From: an uncultured Stenotrophomonas sp.
Lineage (GTDB): Bacteria; Pseudomonadota; Gammaproteobacteria; Xanthomonadales; Xanthomonadaceae
Assembly (NCBI GenBank): GCA_946223375.1
Contig: CAMICU010000178.1
Span: forward strand, 1 to 7,480
DNA: 7,480 bases
Direction: 5' to 3'
The translations under genes and the position numbers were made by a program. This document shows, in pieces, positions 1-5,547 of the stretch (positions within the stretch are counted from its first letter, which is position 1; each line of letters begins with the position of its first letter). The notes beneath the pieces are model-generated. The model did not search any database. It saw only the letters and a list, made by a program, of their open reading frames with translations, and was not told where the DNA came from.

Positions 1-40
1 GTGGCGGGTCAACCTGCGGGTGACGTTCCTGGTGCAGTAG
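1..40 (+). CDS. 3' end of an unidentified gene (C-terminal 12 residues)
   Basis: Reading from base 2, the window opens with the residues WRVNLRVTFLVQ followed by a TAG stop at 38-40. All twelve sense codons end in G or C, as in the clear genes of this window, whereas the other two plus frames do not show this. That supports a real coding tail. The alternation of hydrophobic and polar residues could fit a terminal beta strand, but the fragment is too short to name a family. The gene converges on the kinase at 121-939. Confidence 0.45.
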   Translation, partial: WRVNLRVTFLVQ

Positions 41-43
41 CAC

Positions 44-58
44 CGGGGCCTGGCCCCG
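44..58. terminator. GC hairpin just after the upstream stop codon
   Basis: CGGGGCC at 44-50 pairs perfectly with GGCCCCG at 52-58, leaving a one-base nominal loop that would open to three or more. It starts 4 bases after the TAG of the upstream gene. No T-tract follows, so it is not a classical intrinsic terminator. A GTAG tetramer at 37-40 precedes it. GTAG-headed short palindromes (SMAG elements) are known from Stenotrophomonas maltophilia, so a degenerate REP copy is an alternative reading. Confidence 0.3.
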
Positions 59-85
59 CCAGGGCGGCCGGGGCGCACCCGCCCG

Positions 86-114
86 GGCCGCGGGCGGTCA
101 GCGCCGTCGCGGCC
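86..114. terminator. Hairpin between convergent genes, downstream of the kinase
   Basis: GGCCGCG (86-92) pairs with CGCGGCC (108-114), and the adjacent GGCG (93-96) pairs with CGCC (102-105). This gives an 11-bp stem with a 2-base bulge and a 5-base loop. It lies 7 bases past the stop of the minus-strand kinase and between two convergent genes, so a role in ending transcription from either side is plausible. There is no T-run on either strand, which keeps confidence low. Confidence 0.3.
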
Positions 115-120
115 GTGGAA

Positions 121-939
121 TCACAGCGGCTGGCGCTGGGCGTCGAGGCGCAGCGTGCGGTCGGCGATGTCCGGCAGCGTGCGCAGCGCCTGCCGGCTGA
201 TCCGCTCGTAGAACTGCACGAAGCGCTCCACCTGCGCCCGGCTCATGCTGGTGCGCCCGGGTGATGCCTGCTGCAGGGCCTGTTCCTGCTGCCAGCGCCA
301 ATGCGGCACCACCGCGAAGCTGGGCGGCTGCAGGAACCACAGCCGGTCGAAGCGCTGCCACAGCGCCGGGTAGTCCGCGGCCAGCGACTGGTTGCACCAG
401 CGCCGCCAGGTGCCGTCTTCATCGGCATCGCGTTCCAGCGCGTTCAACGGCGCCAGCAACGCCTGCTCGGACTCGGCCGGGGTGCCGAGAAACCAGCCTT
501 CGAACACCAGCAGGTCCAGCGGACCCTCGATCCGGTTCCATTGCAGTTCCGGCACGCGCTCGTCGGCGAGCTTGTCGAACCGCGGCAGCGCGAACGGATG
601 GCCGCTGCGCGCGGCATCCAGCGTGGACAACGCCAGCGGCAGGTCGTGCGTGCCCGGCGGGCCGCGGGTGGCCAGCAGGGGGTGGATGCGGTCGGCCAGG
701 CGTTGCCGCTGGGCGCGGGTCAGGTAGGTGTCGTCGATGGACAGCGCGGCGGCGCGCAGGCCGCGCGCACGCGCCAGCTCCACCACCTGCGCGGCAAGCG
801 TGGACTTGCCGCTGCCCTGCACGCCACTGATCGCCAGCACCGGGGTGGAGGCACCGGTGGCCAGTGCATCGTCGAGCGCCTGCGCGACCAGCGCCTGCTC
901 GAAACGACGGGAGGAAAAACTGTGCGGAACGGGGGACAT
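121..939 (-). CDS. P-loop kinase, D-glycerate 3-kinase-like (plant GLYK / YggC type)
   Basis: A cytosolic ATP-dependent small-molecule kinase of 272 residues; the likely reaction is D-glycerate to 3-phosphoglycerate. A Walker A motif GVQGSGKST is at residues 39-47 after a hydrophobic strand (PVLAIS), and SIDDTYL follows at 67-73, as in the phosphoribulokinase/uridine kinase/pantothenate kinase superfamily. The block LPRFDKLADER (118-128) and the phrase EGPLDLLVFEGWFLG (138-152) strongly recall plant glycerate kinase, as does the W-rich region near 214-220 followed by MSRAQVERFVQFYERI (232-247). The start at 939 is the first Met before the P-loop; the longer open frame upstream is only antisense to pdxH. 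No clear Shine-Dalgarno precedes it. It is divergent from pdxH across 42 bases. The substrate is inferred from family resemblance; bacterial relatives are often annotated simply as kinase. Confidence 0.85.
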   Translation of the reverse strand: MSPVPHSFSSRRFEQALVAQALDDALATGASTPVLAISGVQGSGKSTLAAQVVELARARGLRAAALSIDDTYLTRAQRQRLADRIHPLLATRGPPGTHDLPLALSTLDAARSGHPFALPRFDKLADERVPELQWNRIEGPLDLLVFEGWFLGTPAESEQALLAPLNALERDADEDGTWRRWCNQSLAADYPALWQRFDRLWFLQPPSFAVVPHWRWQQEQALQQASPGRTSMSRAQVERFVQFYERISRQALRTLPDIADRTLRLDAQRQPL

Positions 940-981
940 GGCGCCACAATAGCCCAAACCCGTGCCGTACGAAGCAGAACC
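940..981. promoter_or_regulatory. Divergent promoter region between the kinase gene and pdxH
   Basis: This 42-base gap must carry the promoter of at least one of the two divergent genes. On the minus strand a TATTGT hexamer (plus-strand ACAATA at 945-950) matches 4 of 6 positions of a sigma-70 -10 box and would give the kinase a very short leader. No good -35 box is visible. For pdxH only a weak GAAG (971-974) stands 7 bases before its ATG. Its promoter may overlap the kinase gene. Confidence 0.35.
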
Positions 982-1581
982 ATGACCGAACTCTACGCAG
1001 AAGCGATTACGACTTTCGCCGCATTGTTTGACGAAGCAAAAACCGGTGCCGAGATCGACGCCACCGCGATGACCGTGGCCACCGTCGATGCGCAGGGCCG
1101 GCCGTCGGCGCGGACGGTGCTGCTCAAGGCGTTCGATGAACGTGGTTTCGTGTTCTACACGCACGTAGGCAGCCGCAAGGGCCACGAACTGCAGGGCAAT
1201 CACCACGCCGCGCTGCTGTTCCTGTGGCGCAGCCTGCGTGAAGCCGGCATCCAGGTGCGCATCGAGGGTGAGGCGCAGCCGGTTTCCGCCGCCGAAGCCG
1301 ATGCGTACTTCGCTTCGCGCCCGCGCATGAGCCAGATCGGTGCCTGGGCATCCACGCAGTCGCAGACGCTGGCCTCGCGCGAGGCGTTCGAGCAGCGCCT
1401 GGCCGAGGTGGAAGCGCGTTTCGAGGGGCGTGAGGTGCCGCGCCCGGACGGCTGGAGCGGCTACCGCGTGGTGCCGCGCCGCATCGAGTTCTGGTACGGC
1501 GCCGACTTCCGCCTGCATGAGCGCTGGTGCTATGAGCGCGATGCCGGCGGGCAGTGGAGCAAGCGGATGCTGTTTCCGTGA
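982..1581 (+). CDS. pdxH: Pyridoxamine/pyridoxine 5'-phosphate oxidase PdxH
   Basis: An FMN-dependent oxidase that converts pyridoxine 5'-phosphate or pyridoxamine 5'-phosphate to pyridoxal 5'-phosphate, the last step of de novo and salvage vitamin B6 synthesis in the cytosol. The 199-residue product carries the family's FMN and substrate motifs: RTVLLK (44-49), FYTHVGSRKG (58-67), SRPRMSQIGAWAS (112-124) and, near the C-terminus, EFWYGADFRLHERW (169-182), which matches the terminal PdxH signature. It ends in LFP, like the LAP of the E. coli enzyme. Compared with the 218-residue E. coli protein the N-terminus is about 20 residues shorter and lacks the YxxGGL segment that closes over the active site. 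It heads a four-gene set, its TGA overlapping the GTG of the next gene (1578-1581). The start ATG has only a weak GAAG ribosome site. Confidence 0.95.
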   Translation: MTELYAEAITTFAALFDEAKTGAEIDATAMTVATVDAQGRPSARTVLLKAFDERGFVFYTHVGSRKGHELQGNHHAALLFLWRSLREAGIQVRIEGEAQPVSAAEADAYFASRPRMSQIGAWASTQSQTLASREAFEQRLAEVEARFEGREVPRPDGWSGYRVVPRRIEFWYGADFRLHERWCYERDAGGQWSKRMLFP

Positions 1582-2039
1582 CGCCCGGTGGTGCCCGGGT
1601 GCGGCCGGCCACCGCCGACGATTGGTGGGCATGGGCGGAGCTGCGCCGGGCACTGTGGCCGGATTGCGAGGTGGAGATGGCGGACCTGATGGCGCTGCTC
1701 GACACCCCCGACGCAGCCTGCCTGCTGGCGGTCGACGACGACGGAAAGGTGCAGGGCCTGGCCGAAGCCAGCCTGCGGCATGATTACGTCAACGGCACCT
1801 CCACCTCGCCGGTGGGCTTTCTCGAGGGCTGGTACGTGCATGCACCGCTGCGCGGCACCGGCATCGGCCGGCAGTTGATCGACGCGGTGGCGCAATGGGC
1901 GCGCTGCTGCGGCTGCAGCGAACTGGCCTCCGATACCGGGCTGGACAACACGCTGGCGCAGCACGCGCATGCGGGCTGTGGTTTTCGCGAGACCGAGCGG
2001 GTCGTCTATTACCGGATGTCGCTGGAGGCCGCGTCGTGA
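1578..2039 (+). CDS. aac(6'): Aminoglycoside 6'-N-acetyltransferase, AAC(6')-I family (GNAT)
   Basis: A 153-residue GNAT-fold protein predicted to transfer acetyl from acetyl-CoA to the 6'-amino group of aminoglycosides. The acetyl-CoA loop is RGTGIG at 92-97, fitting (R/Q)xxGx(G/A). Flanking motifs match what I recall of chromosomal AAC(6')-I enzymes of Acinetobacter, Serratia and Stenotrophomonas (for example AAC(6')-Iz): LRRALWPD (22-29), DYVNGT (69-74), SPVGFLEGWYV (77-87), ELASDTGLDN (115-124) and ETERVVYY (138-145). I chose the GTG at 1578 because it gives the 4-base GTGA overlap with pdxH also seen at the next junction; an earlier in-frame GTG at 1554 would add 8 residues inside pdxH. 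Composition is like its neighbours, so it looks like a resident chromosomal gene, not a recent cassette. Whether it confers measurable resistance cannot be read from sequence; the native substrate could be different. Confidence 0.85.
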   Translation: MTPGGARVRPATADDWWAWAELRRALWPDCEVEMADLMALLDTPDAACLLAVDDDGKVQGLAEASLRHDYVNGTSTSPVGFLEGWYVHAPLRGTGIGRQLIDAVAQWARCCGCSELASDTGLDNTLAQHAHAGCGFRETERVVYYRMSLEAAS

Positions 2040-2380
2040 AGCTGCATCCGCTGTACCGCATCACCGTATTCGTGCCGCCCGCGCACCTGCAGGCGCTGAA
2101 GGTCGGCATCCTCGCCGTGGACGACCTGGCCGCCGGTGGCTACGCGCAGGGCATGTGGGAGTCCGCACCGGGGCATGAGCAGTTCCAGGTGCAGCCGGGC
2201 ACCGCCAGCGTGAGCGGTGCTGCCGGTGAGCTGGTGCGCGCGCCGAGCGTGCGCCTGGAGTTCTGCATTCCGCGTGATCCGCAGCGGCTGCAGCGGCTGC
2301 TGGAAGAGGGCATCGCCGCCCATCATCCGTGGAACCACCCGGCGGTGTTCGTCGACGCAACCGAGTTCGCAGTCGCATGA
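2036..2380 (+). CDS. Small stand-alone NIF3/YqfO-like domain protein
   Basis: A 114-residue soluble protein resembling the PII/CutA-like domain inserted in NIF3 (YqfO) proteins, here encoded alone without the dinuclear-metal NIF3 domains. Supporting motifs, in order: YRITVFVPPAHLQALK (7-22), like the family opening YKLxFYVPxxHLExVK; GMWESAPGHEQF (39-50), which fits the SxPGxGxF region; RAPSVRLEF (68-76); and HHPWNHPAVFV (96-106), which aligns with the HPYEEPAYDV end motif, although the usual EE is replaced by NH. The function of this stand-alone form is not established; a metal-binding or regulatory trimer is inferred from the fold. The GTG start at 2036 overlaps the preceding TGA by 4 bases, and the stop overlaps the next ATG in the same way. 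It is probably translationally coupled on both sides. Confidence 0.75.
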   Translation: MKLHPLYRITVFVPPAHLQALKVGILAVDDLAAGGYAQGMWESAPGHEQFQVQPGTASVSGAAGELVRAPSVRLEFCIPRDPQRLQRLLEEGIAAHHPWNHPAVFVDATEFAVA

Positions 2381-3180
2381 TCGGCCCGCGTCGCATCGTC
2401 TGCCTGACCGAGGAGCCGACCGAGACCCTGTACGCGCTGGGCGAGCAGGACCGCATCGTCGGCATCAGCGGTTTCACCGTGCGCCCGCCGCAGGCGCGCC
2501 GCGACAAGCCCAAGGTCAGCGCCTTCACCAGCGCCAAGGTGGGCGAGATCCTCAGGCTCAAGCCGGACCTGGCTATCGGTTTCTCCGACATCCAGGCCGA
2601 CATCGCCGCCGAGCTGATCCGCAACGGCGTGGAGGTGTGGATCGCCAACCACCGCAGCGTCGCCGGCATCCTCGACTACATCCGCCGGCTGGGCGGGCTG
2701 GTCGGCGTGGCGGCACGCGCCAACGCCTACGCCGATGCGCTGCAACGCGGGCTGGACGAGATCGCCGTGCAGGCCGCGCGCCTGCCGCAGCGGCCGCGCG
2801 TATATGTCGAGGAGTGGGACGAGCCCATCATCACCGGCATCCAGTGGGGCGCCGAGCTGGTGGAGATCGCCGGCGGCATCGACGTGTTCCCGGAGCTGTC
2901 GTGCGAGCCGCTGGCCAAGGCGCGGATACTCGCCGACGGCGATCCGGTGATCGCGCGCAACCCGGACATCATCATCGGCTCGTGGTGCGGCAAGAAGTTC
3001 CGGCCCGAGCGGGTCGCCGCGCGGCCCGGCTGGGACGCGATCAAGGCAGTACGCGCCGGCGAGCTGCACGAGATCAAATCGCCGCTGATCCTGCAGCCCG
3101 GCCCGGCGGCCTTGACCGACGGCGTACAGGCGATCGCCGCGATCATCCAGGCCTGGAGCCGCCGGGTGGGAGCGGCGTAA
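2377..3180 (+). CDS. Cobalamin-binding, BtuF-like protein lacking a signal peptide
   Basis: A 267-residue protein of the periplasmic-binding-protein (BtuF/FepB-like) fold used for vitamin B12 or iron-chelate capture. Typical features are RIVCLTEEPTETLYALGEQDRIVGIS (residues 6-31, first half through TEEPTE diagnostic), PKVSAFTSAKVGEILRL around 45-61, LKPDLAIGFSD (61-71), the central RVYVEEWDEP (141-150) and NPDIIIGSWCGKK (195-207). The N-terminus begins MIGPRRIVCL, directly with the first beta strand, and no hydrophobic leader or lipobox can be found in frame before it. The protein is therefore probably cytosolic, unlike BtuF. Similar leaderless members are commonly annotated cobalamin-binding protein; a role in intracellular corrinoid handling or sensing is inference. 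The ATG overlaps the previous stop (ATGA, 2377-2380), making it the last of four coupled genes. No btuC or btuD gene is next to it. Confidence 0.8.
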   Translation: MIGPRRIVCLTEEPTETLYALGEQDRIVGISGFTVRPPQARRDKPKVSAFTSAKVGEILRLKPDLAIGFSDIQADIAAELIRNGVEVWIANHRSVAGILDYIRRLGGLVGVAARANAYADALQRGLDEIAVQAARLPQRPRVYVEEWDEPIITGIQWGAELVEIAGGIDVFPELSCEPLAKARILADGDPVIARNPDIIIGSWCGKKFRPERVAARPGWDAIKAVRAGELHEIKSPLILQPGPAALTDGVQAIAAIIQAWSRRVGAA

Positions 3181-3300
3181 GCCGCGAAGCCGAGACCATC
3201 AAGCGCGTCCGCCCGCCCGTAATCACGCACGGTGATGTGCTGGTTCACGGCCGCAAAGATCAGGGGCTGCGCACCCATCGGCTCGCGGCCTGCGCTGCTC
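3181..3300. other. Spacer between convergent genes, no clear terminator
   Basis: These 120 bases separate the BtuF-like gene from the end of the minus-strand HTH-citrate synthase gene. The best small hairpin is ATCAC (3222-3226) with GTGAT (3232-3236) around a 5-base loop; GCGCA and TGCGC near 3268-3295 form another weak pair. Neither is followed by a T-run. No convincing open frame of its own is present: minus-strand readings run into the antisense of the upstream gene. Confidence 0.4.
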
Positions 3301-4536
3301 CTAGCCGGGTTTGCCGGGCGCCAATCCGGTATAGCGCGCACGCGGCCGTATCAGCGTACCCAATGCCTGTTGCTCCAGCGCATGTGCCAGCCAGCCGGTC
3401 AGGCGCGCGGCCGCGAACATGACCAGCGCATGCGCGCCCGGCAAGCCGTGCACGTAGCAGATGGCACCGAGCATGCCGTCGATGTTCGGCCGCTGGCCGC
3501 TGACTTCCTCGGTCGCCGCCAGCACCGCTTCCACGTGGCGCATGCGCGGTGAACCGGCACAACGCGCGCGCAGTTGGTGCAGCACCTCCGCACCGCGTGG
3601 GTCGCCATCGGGATAGAGCAGATGATTGAAGCCCGGCAGCTCGTCGCCGCGCCGCCAACGTTCGGCGATGAAGGCGCTGGGCGATCCACCGGCCTCCGCA
3701 TCCACCAGCAGGGCATGCGCGCGTGCGGTGGCGCCGCCGTGGCGCGGACCGGACAAGGCGGCCAATCCCGCACTTACCGTCGCGTGCAGGTGTGCGCCGG
3801 TGGAGGCGACCACGCGCGCCGCAAACGCCGAAACATTCAGTTCGTGGTCGGCGCACAGCACCAGCGCCGAGCGCACCAGTTCGGCGAAGCCGGCATCGCC
3901 CGGCACCCAGGCATCGGCCAGCAGGCGATGCACCGGGCGGGCATCCGGTTGCACGCCGACCAGCAGCGCGGCGTTCTGCCGCAGCAGCATCGCCGCTACC
4001 TCGCGCCGTACCGGCAGTGCGGCGCTGAGCGACTGGCGGTGTTCCAGCGCCAGCAGCGGCAGGCAGGCCATGGCGCGCTCCAGCGGTGGCAGCGCCGCAT
4101 CCAGCCCCAGCCCGGCCACGCGCTCCGGCCAGGGCTGGGGGGCGGTGGCGGCGAACGGGTCCTGCTCCTCGCAGTCCCACAACAGCCGCGCGGTGTCCTC
4201 CAGCGTCGCGCCGCCCTGGGCCGCGGCGACGGCGGAGCGGCCGCGGTAGTAGGGCGAATCCGGCTGGATCAGCGAGATGCTGGTTTCCAGCACCGGCAGG
4301 CCACGGTCCAGGCTCTGCGCAGCGCCACGGGCGGCACCGCGGCCGGCGCGCTTGCGCTGCGCCAGCCGTTCCACCTCGGCGCGCAGGTAGCCGCGGCTGC
4401 GCTGGTCCGCGCCCGGCCGCGAGCTGAGCTGGCCACGGCTGACATAGGCGTAGAGCGTGGCCGGGCTGATGCCCAGCAGGGCACAGACCTCGGCGGCGGA
4501 GAGCAGCTCGGTTTCGGCGTTGTCAGGCATGCGCAT
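3301..4536 (-). CDS. HTH domain-citrate synthase fusion, probable regulator of the prp genes
   Basis: A 411-residue protein with an N-terminal MerR/excisionase-type helix-turn-helix (about 11-58; LLSAAEVCALLGISPATLYA then YVSRGQL), a basic linker (61-70, RKRAGRGAAR) and a citrate-synthase domain from about 80 to the end. The citrate-synthase catalytic residues are all present: His266 in GPRHGGA, His305 in GFNHLLYPDGDPR and Asp353 in PNIDGMLGA. HELN at 231-234, Arg378 and the end motif IRPRARYTG (396-404) also fit. The second-His loop differs from the usual GFGHPVY (Asn for Gly, LL for PV). Known: such fusions are annotated citrate synthase family protein. Inferred: it binds its own divergent promoter and responds to a (methyl)citrate-type metabolite or acyl-CoA, and it may or may not keep enzyme activity. 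It is divergent from prpB. A second ATG at 4530 is an equally possible start; neither has a Shine-Dalgarno. Confidence 0.88.
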   Translation of the reverse strand: MRMPDNAETELLSAAEVCALLGISPATLYAYVSRGQLSSRPGADQRSRGYLRAEVERLAQRKRAGRGAARGAAQSLDRGLPVLETSISLIQPDSPYYRGRSAVAAAQGGATLEDTARLLWDCEEQDPFAATAPQPWPERVAGLGLDAALPPLERAMACLPLLALEHRQSLSAALPVRREVAAMLLRQNAALLVGVQPDARPVHRLLADAWVPGDAGFAELVRSALVLCADHELNVSAFAARVVASTGAHLHATVSAGLAALSGPRHGGATARAHALLVDAEAGGSPSAFIAERWRRGDELPGFNHLLYPDGDPRGAEVLHQLRARCAGSPRMRHVEAVLAATEEVSGQRPNIDGMLGAICYVHGLPGAHALVMFAAARLTGWLAHALEQQALGTLIRPRARYTGLAPGKPG

Positions 4537-4577
4537 TCAATATATTGATTTATTGAATCAAGATTGATCAATGATTC
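4535..4577. promoter_or_regulatory. Cluster of TTGA/TCAA palindromes, probable operator of the divergent prp promoter
   Basis: An AT-rich stretch in a GC-rich window. It contains a perfect 12-bp palindrome TCAATATATTGA (4537-4548), a 9-base TTGAATCAA (4553-4561) and a 10-bp ATTGATCAAT (4563-4572). On a larger scale ATTCAATA (4535-4542) is the exact inverse of TATTGAAT (4551-4558), and GAATCA (4555-4560) of TGATTC (4572-4577). Dimeric MerR-like proteins bind such inverted repeats, so the fusion protein encoded leftward is the obvious candidate ligand. The first palindrome touches that gene's start codon, suggesting autoregulation. Binding itself is inferred. Confidence 0.6.
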
Positions 4578-4582
4578 CGATG

Positions 4583-4601
4583 GTGACAGATTAATCGTCA
4601 C
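4583..4601. promoter_or_regulatory. Inverted repeat GTGAC-N9-GTCAC in the prpB leader
   Basis: GTGAC at 4583-4587 is the exact inverse of GTCAC at 4597-4601, around the AT-rich centre AGATTAATC. It lies 43 bases before the prpB ATG and just beyond the TTGA/TCAA cluster. The centre could hold a prpB -10 element (GATTAA, with TTGATC at 4564 as a poorly spaced -35 at 19 bases). It could be a second operator or a transcript hairpin; the evidence does not decide. Confidence 0.35.
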
Positions 4602-4644
4602 AGCGGAATGGCATCGTCGCCTCCGCCCAGTCAGGAGCCATGCC

Positions 4645-5529
4645 ATGAGTCTTTCTTCCGCCGGCGCCGCCTTCCGCGCCGCGCTGGCAGCCGAATCGCC
4701 GCTGCAGGTGATCGGTGCGATCAACGCCAACCACGCCCTGCTCGCCAAGCGCGCCGGCTACCGCGCCATCTATCTGTCCGGCGGCGGGGTCGCGGCCGGT
4801 TCGCTGGGTCTGCCGGACCTGGGCATCAATACCCTGGAAGACGTGCTGATCGACGTGCGCCGCATCAGTGATGTCTGCGACCTGCCGTTGCTGGTGGATA
4901 TCGACACCGGCTTCGGCCCGAGCGCGTTCAACATCGCGCGCACGGTCAAGTCGCTGATCAAGGCCGGTGCCGCGGCCTGCCATATCGAGGACCAGGTCGG
5001 CGCCAAGCGCTGCGGCCACCGCCCGGGCAAGGAGATCGTCTCGCAGGGGGAAATGGTCGACCGCGTGAAGGCGGCCGCCGATGCCAGGACCGACCCGGAT
5101 TTCTTCCTGATCGCACGTACCGATGCGATCCAGATGGAAGGCGTGGACGCGGCGATCGAGCGCGCCATCGCCTGCGTCGAGGCCGGCGCCGACGGCATCT
5201 TCGCCGAGGCCGCCTACGATCTGGAAACGTACAAGCGCTTCGCCGAGGCGGTGAAGGTGCCGCTGCTGGCCAACATCACCGAATTCGGCGCGACGCCGCT
5301 GTTCAGCCGCGATGAGCTGGCCGCGTCGGGCGTGGCGATCCAGCTGTTCCCGCTGTCCGCGTTCCGCGCCGCCAACAAGGCCGCCGAGAACGTCTACGAA
5401 GCCATCCGCCGTGATGGCCATCAGCGTAATGTGGTGGACACGATGCAGACCCGCGAGGAGCTGTACGTGCGGATCGGCTACCACGAATTCGAGCGCAGCC
5501 TGGACAAGACGTTCGCTGCGAAGAAGTAA
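4645..5529 (+). CDS. prpB: 2-methylisocitrate lyase PrpB
   Basis: Cleaves (2R,3S)-2-methylisocitrate to pyruvate and succinate, the last step of the methylcitrate cycle for propionyl-CoA disposal, in the cytosol. The 294-residue product has the isocitrate lyase/PEP mutase fold: YLSGGGVAAGSLGLPD (43-58), the Mg-binding region LLVDIDTGFG (82-91, Asp85 and Asp87), and the signature KRCGHRPGKE (121-130), whose Cys123 is the catalytic acid/base at the same number as in E. coli PrpB. Later family segments are FLIARTDA (154-161), FAEA (186-189) and a full C-terminus ending AAKK. The length matches the family. AGGAG at 4633-4637 stands 7 bases before the ATG, a good ribosome site that rules out the longer in-frame alternatives and the ATG at 4640, which meets a stop after one codon. 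It is first in the prpB-prpC-acnD series and divergent from the HTH-citrate synthase gene. Confidence 0.97.
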   Translation: MSLSSAGAAFRAALAAESPLQVIGAINANHALLAKRAGYRAIYLSGGGVAAGSLGLPDLGINTLEDVLIDVRRISDVCDLPLLVDIDTGFGPSAFNIARTVKSLIKAGAAACHIEDQVGAKRCGHRPGKEIVSQGEMVDRVKAAADARTDPDFFLIARTDAIQMEGVDAAIERAIACVEAGADGIFAEAAYDLETYKRFAEAVKVPLLANITEFGATPLFSRDELAASGVAIQLFPLSAFRAANKAAENVYEAIRRDGHQRNVVDTMQTREELYVRIGYHEFERSLDKTFAAKK

Positions 5530-5547
5530 TTGGGCTGCAACATCCGG

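Noticed and set aside
301..1581. A 426-residue plus-strand reading continuing upstream of pdxH
   Set aside because: The upstream part is antisense to the kinase gene and shows no family motifs; PdxH similarity begins at the ATG at 982.
940..1653. N-terminal extension of the kinase on the minus strand
   Set aside because: It runs antisense through pdxH and beyond. The P-loop spacing and family length fit the start at 939.
1578..2039. The aac(6') gene as a mobile resistance cassette
   Set aside because: No attC-like site, integrase, insertion sequence or composition shift is seen, and it overlaps housekeeping genes by 4 bases on both sides.
2727..3341. A 204-residue minus-strand reading covering the convergent spacer
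   Set aside because: Most of it is antisense to the BtuF-like gene and it overlaps the end of the HTH-citrate synthase gene. No recognisable domain is present.
3574..4548. Plus-strand readings across the fusion gene
   Set aside because: They are antisense to a gene with clear HTH and citrate-synthase motifs, and their glutamine/arginine-rich composition is typical of shadow frames in high-GC DNA.
4583..4601. CRP/Clp-type site before prpB
   Set aside because: The half-sites GTGA and TCAC are 11 bases apart here, while CRP-family sites need TGTGA-N6-TCACA spacing.
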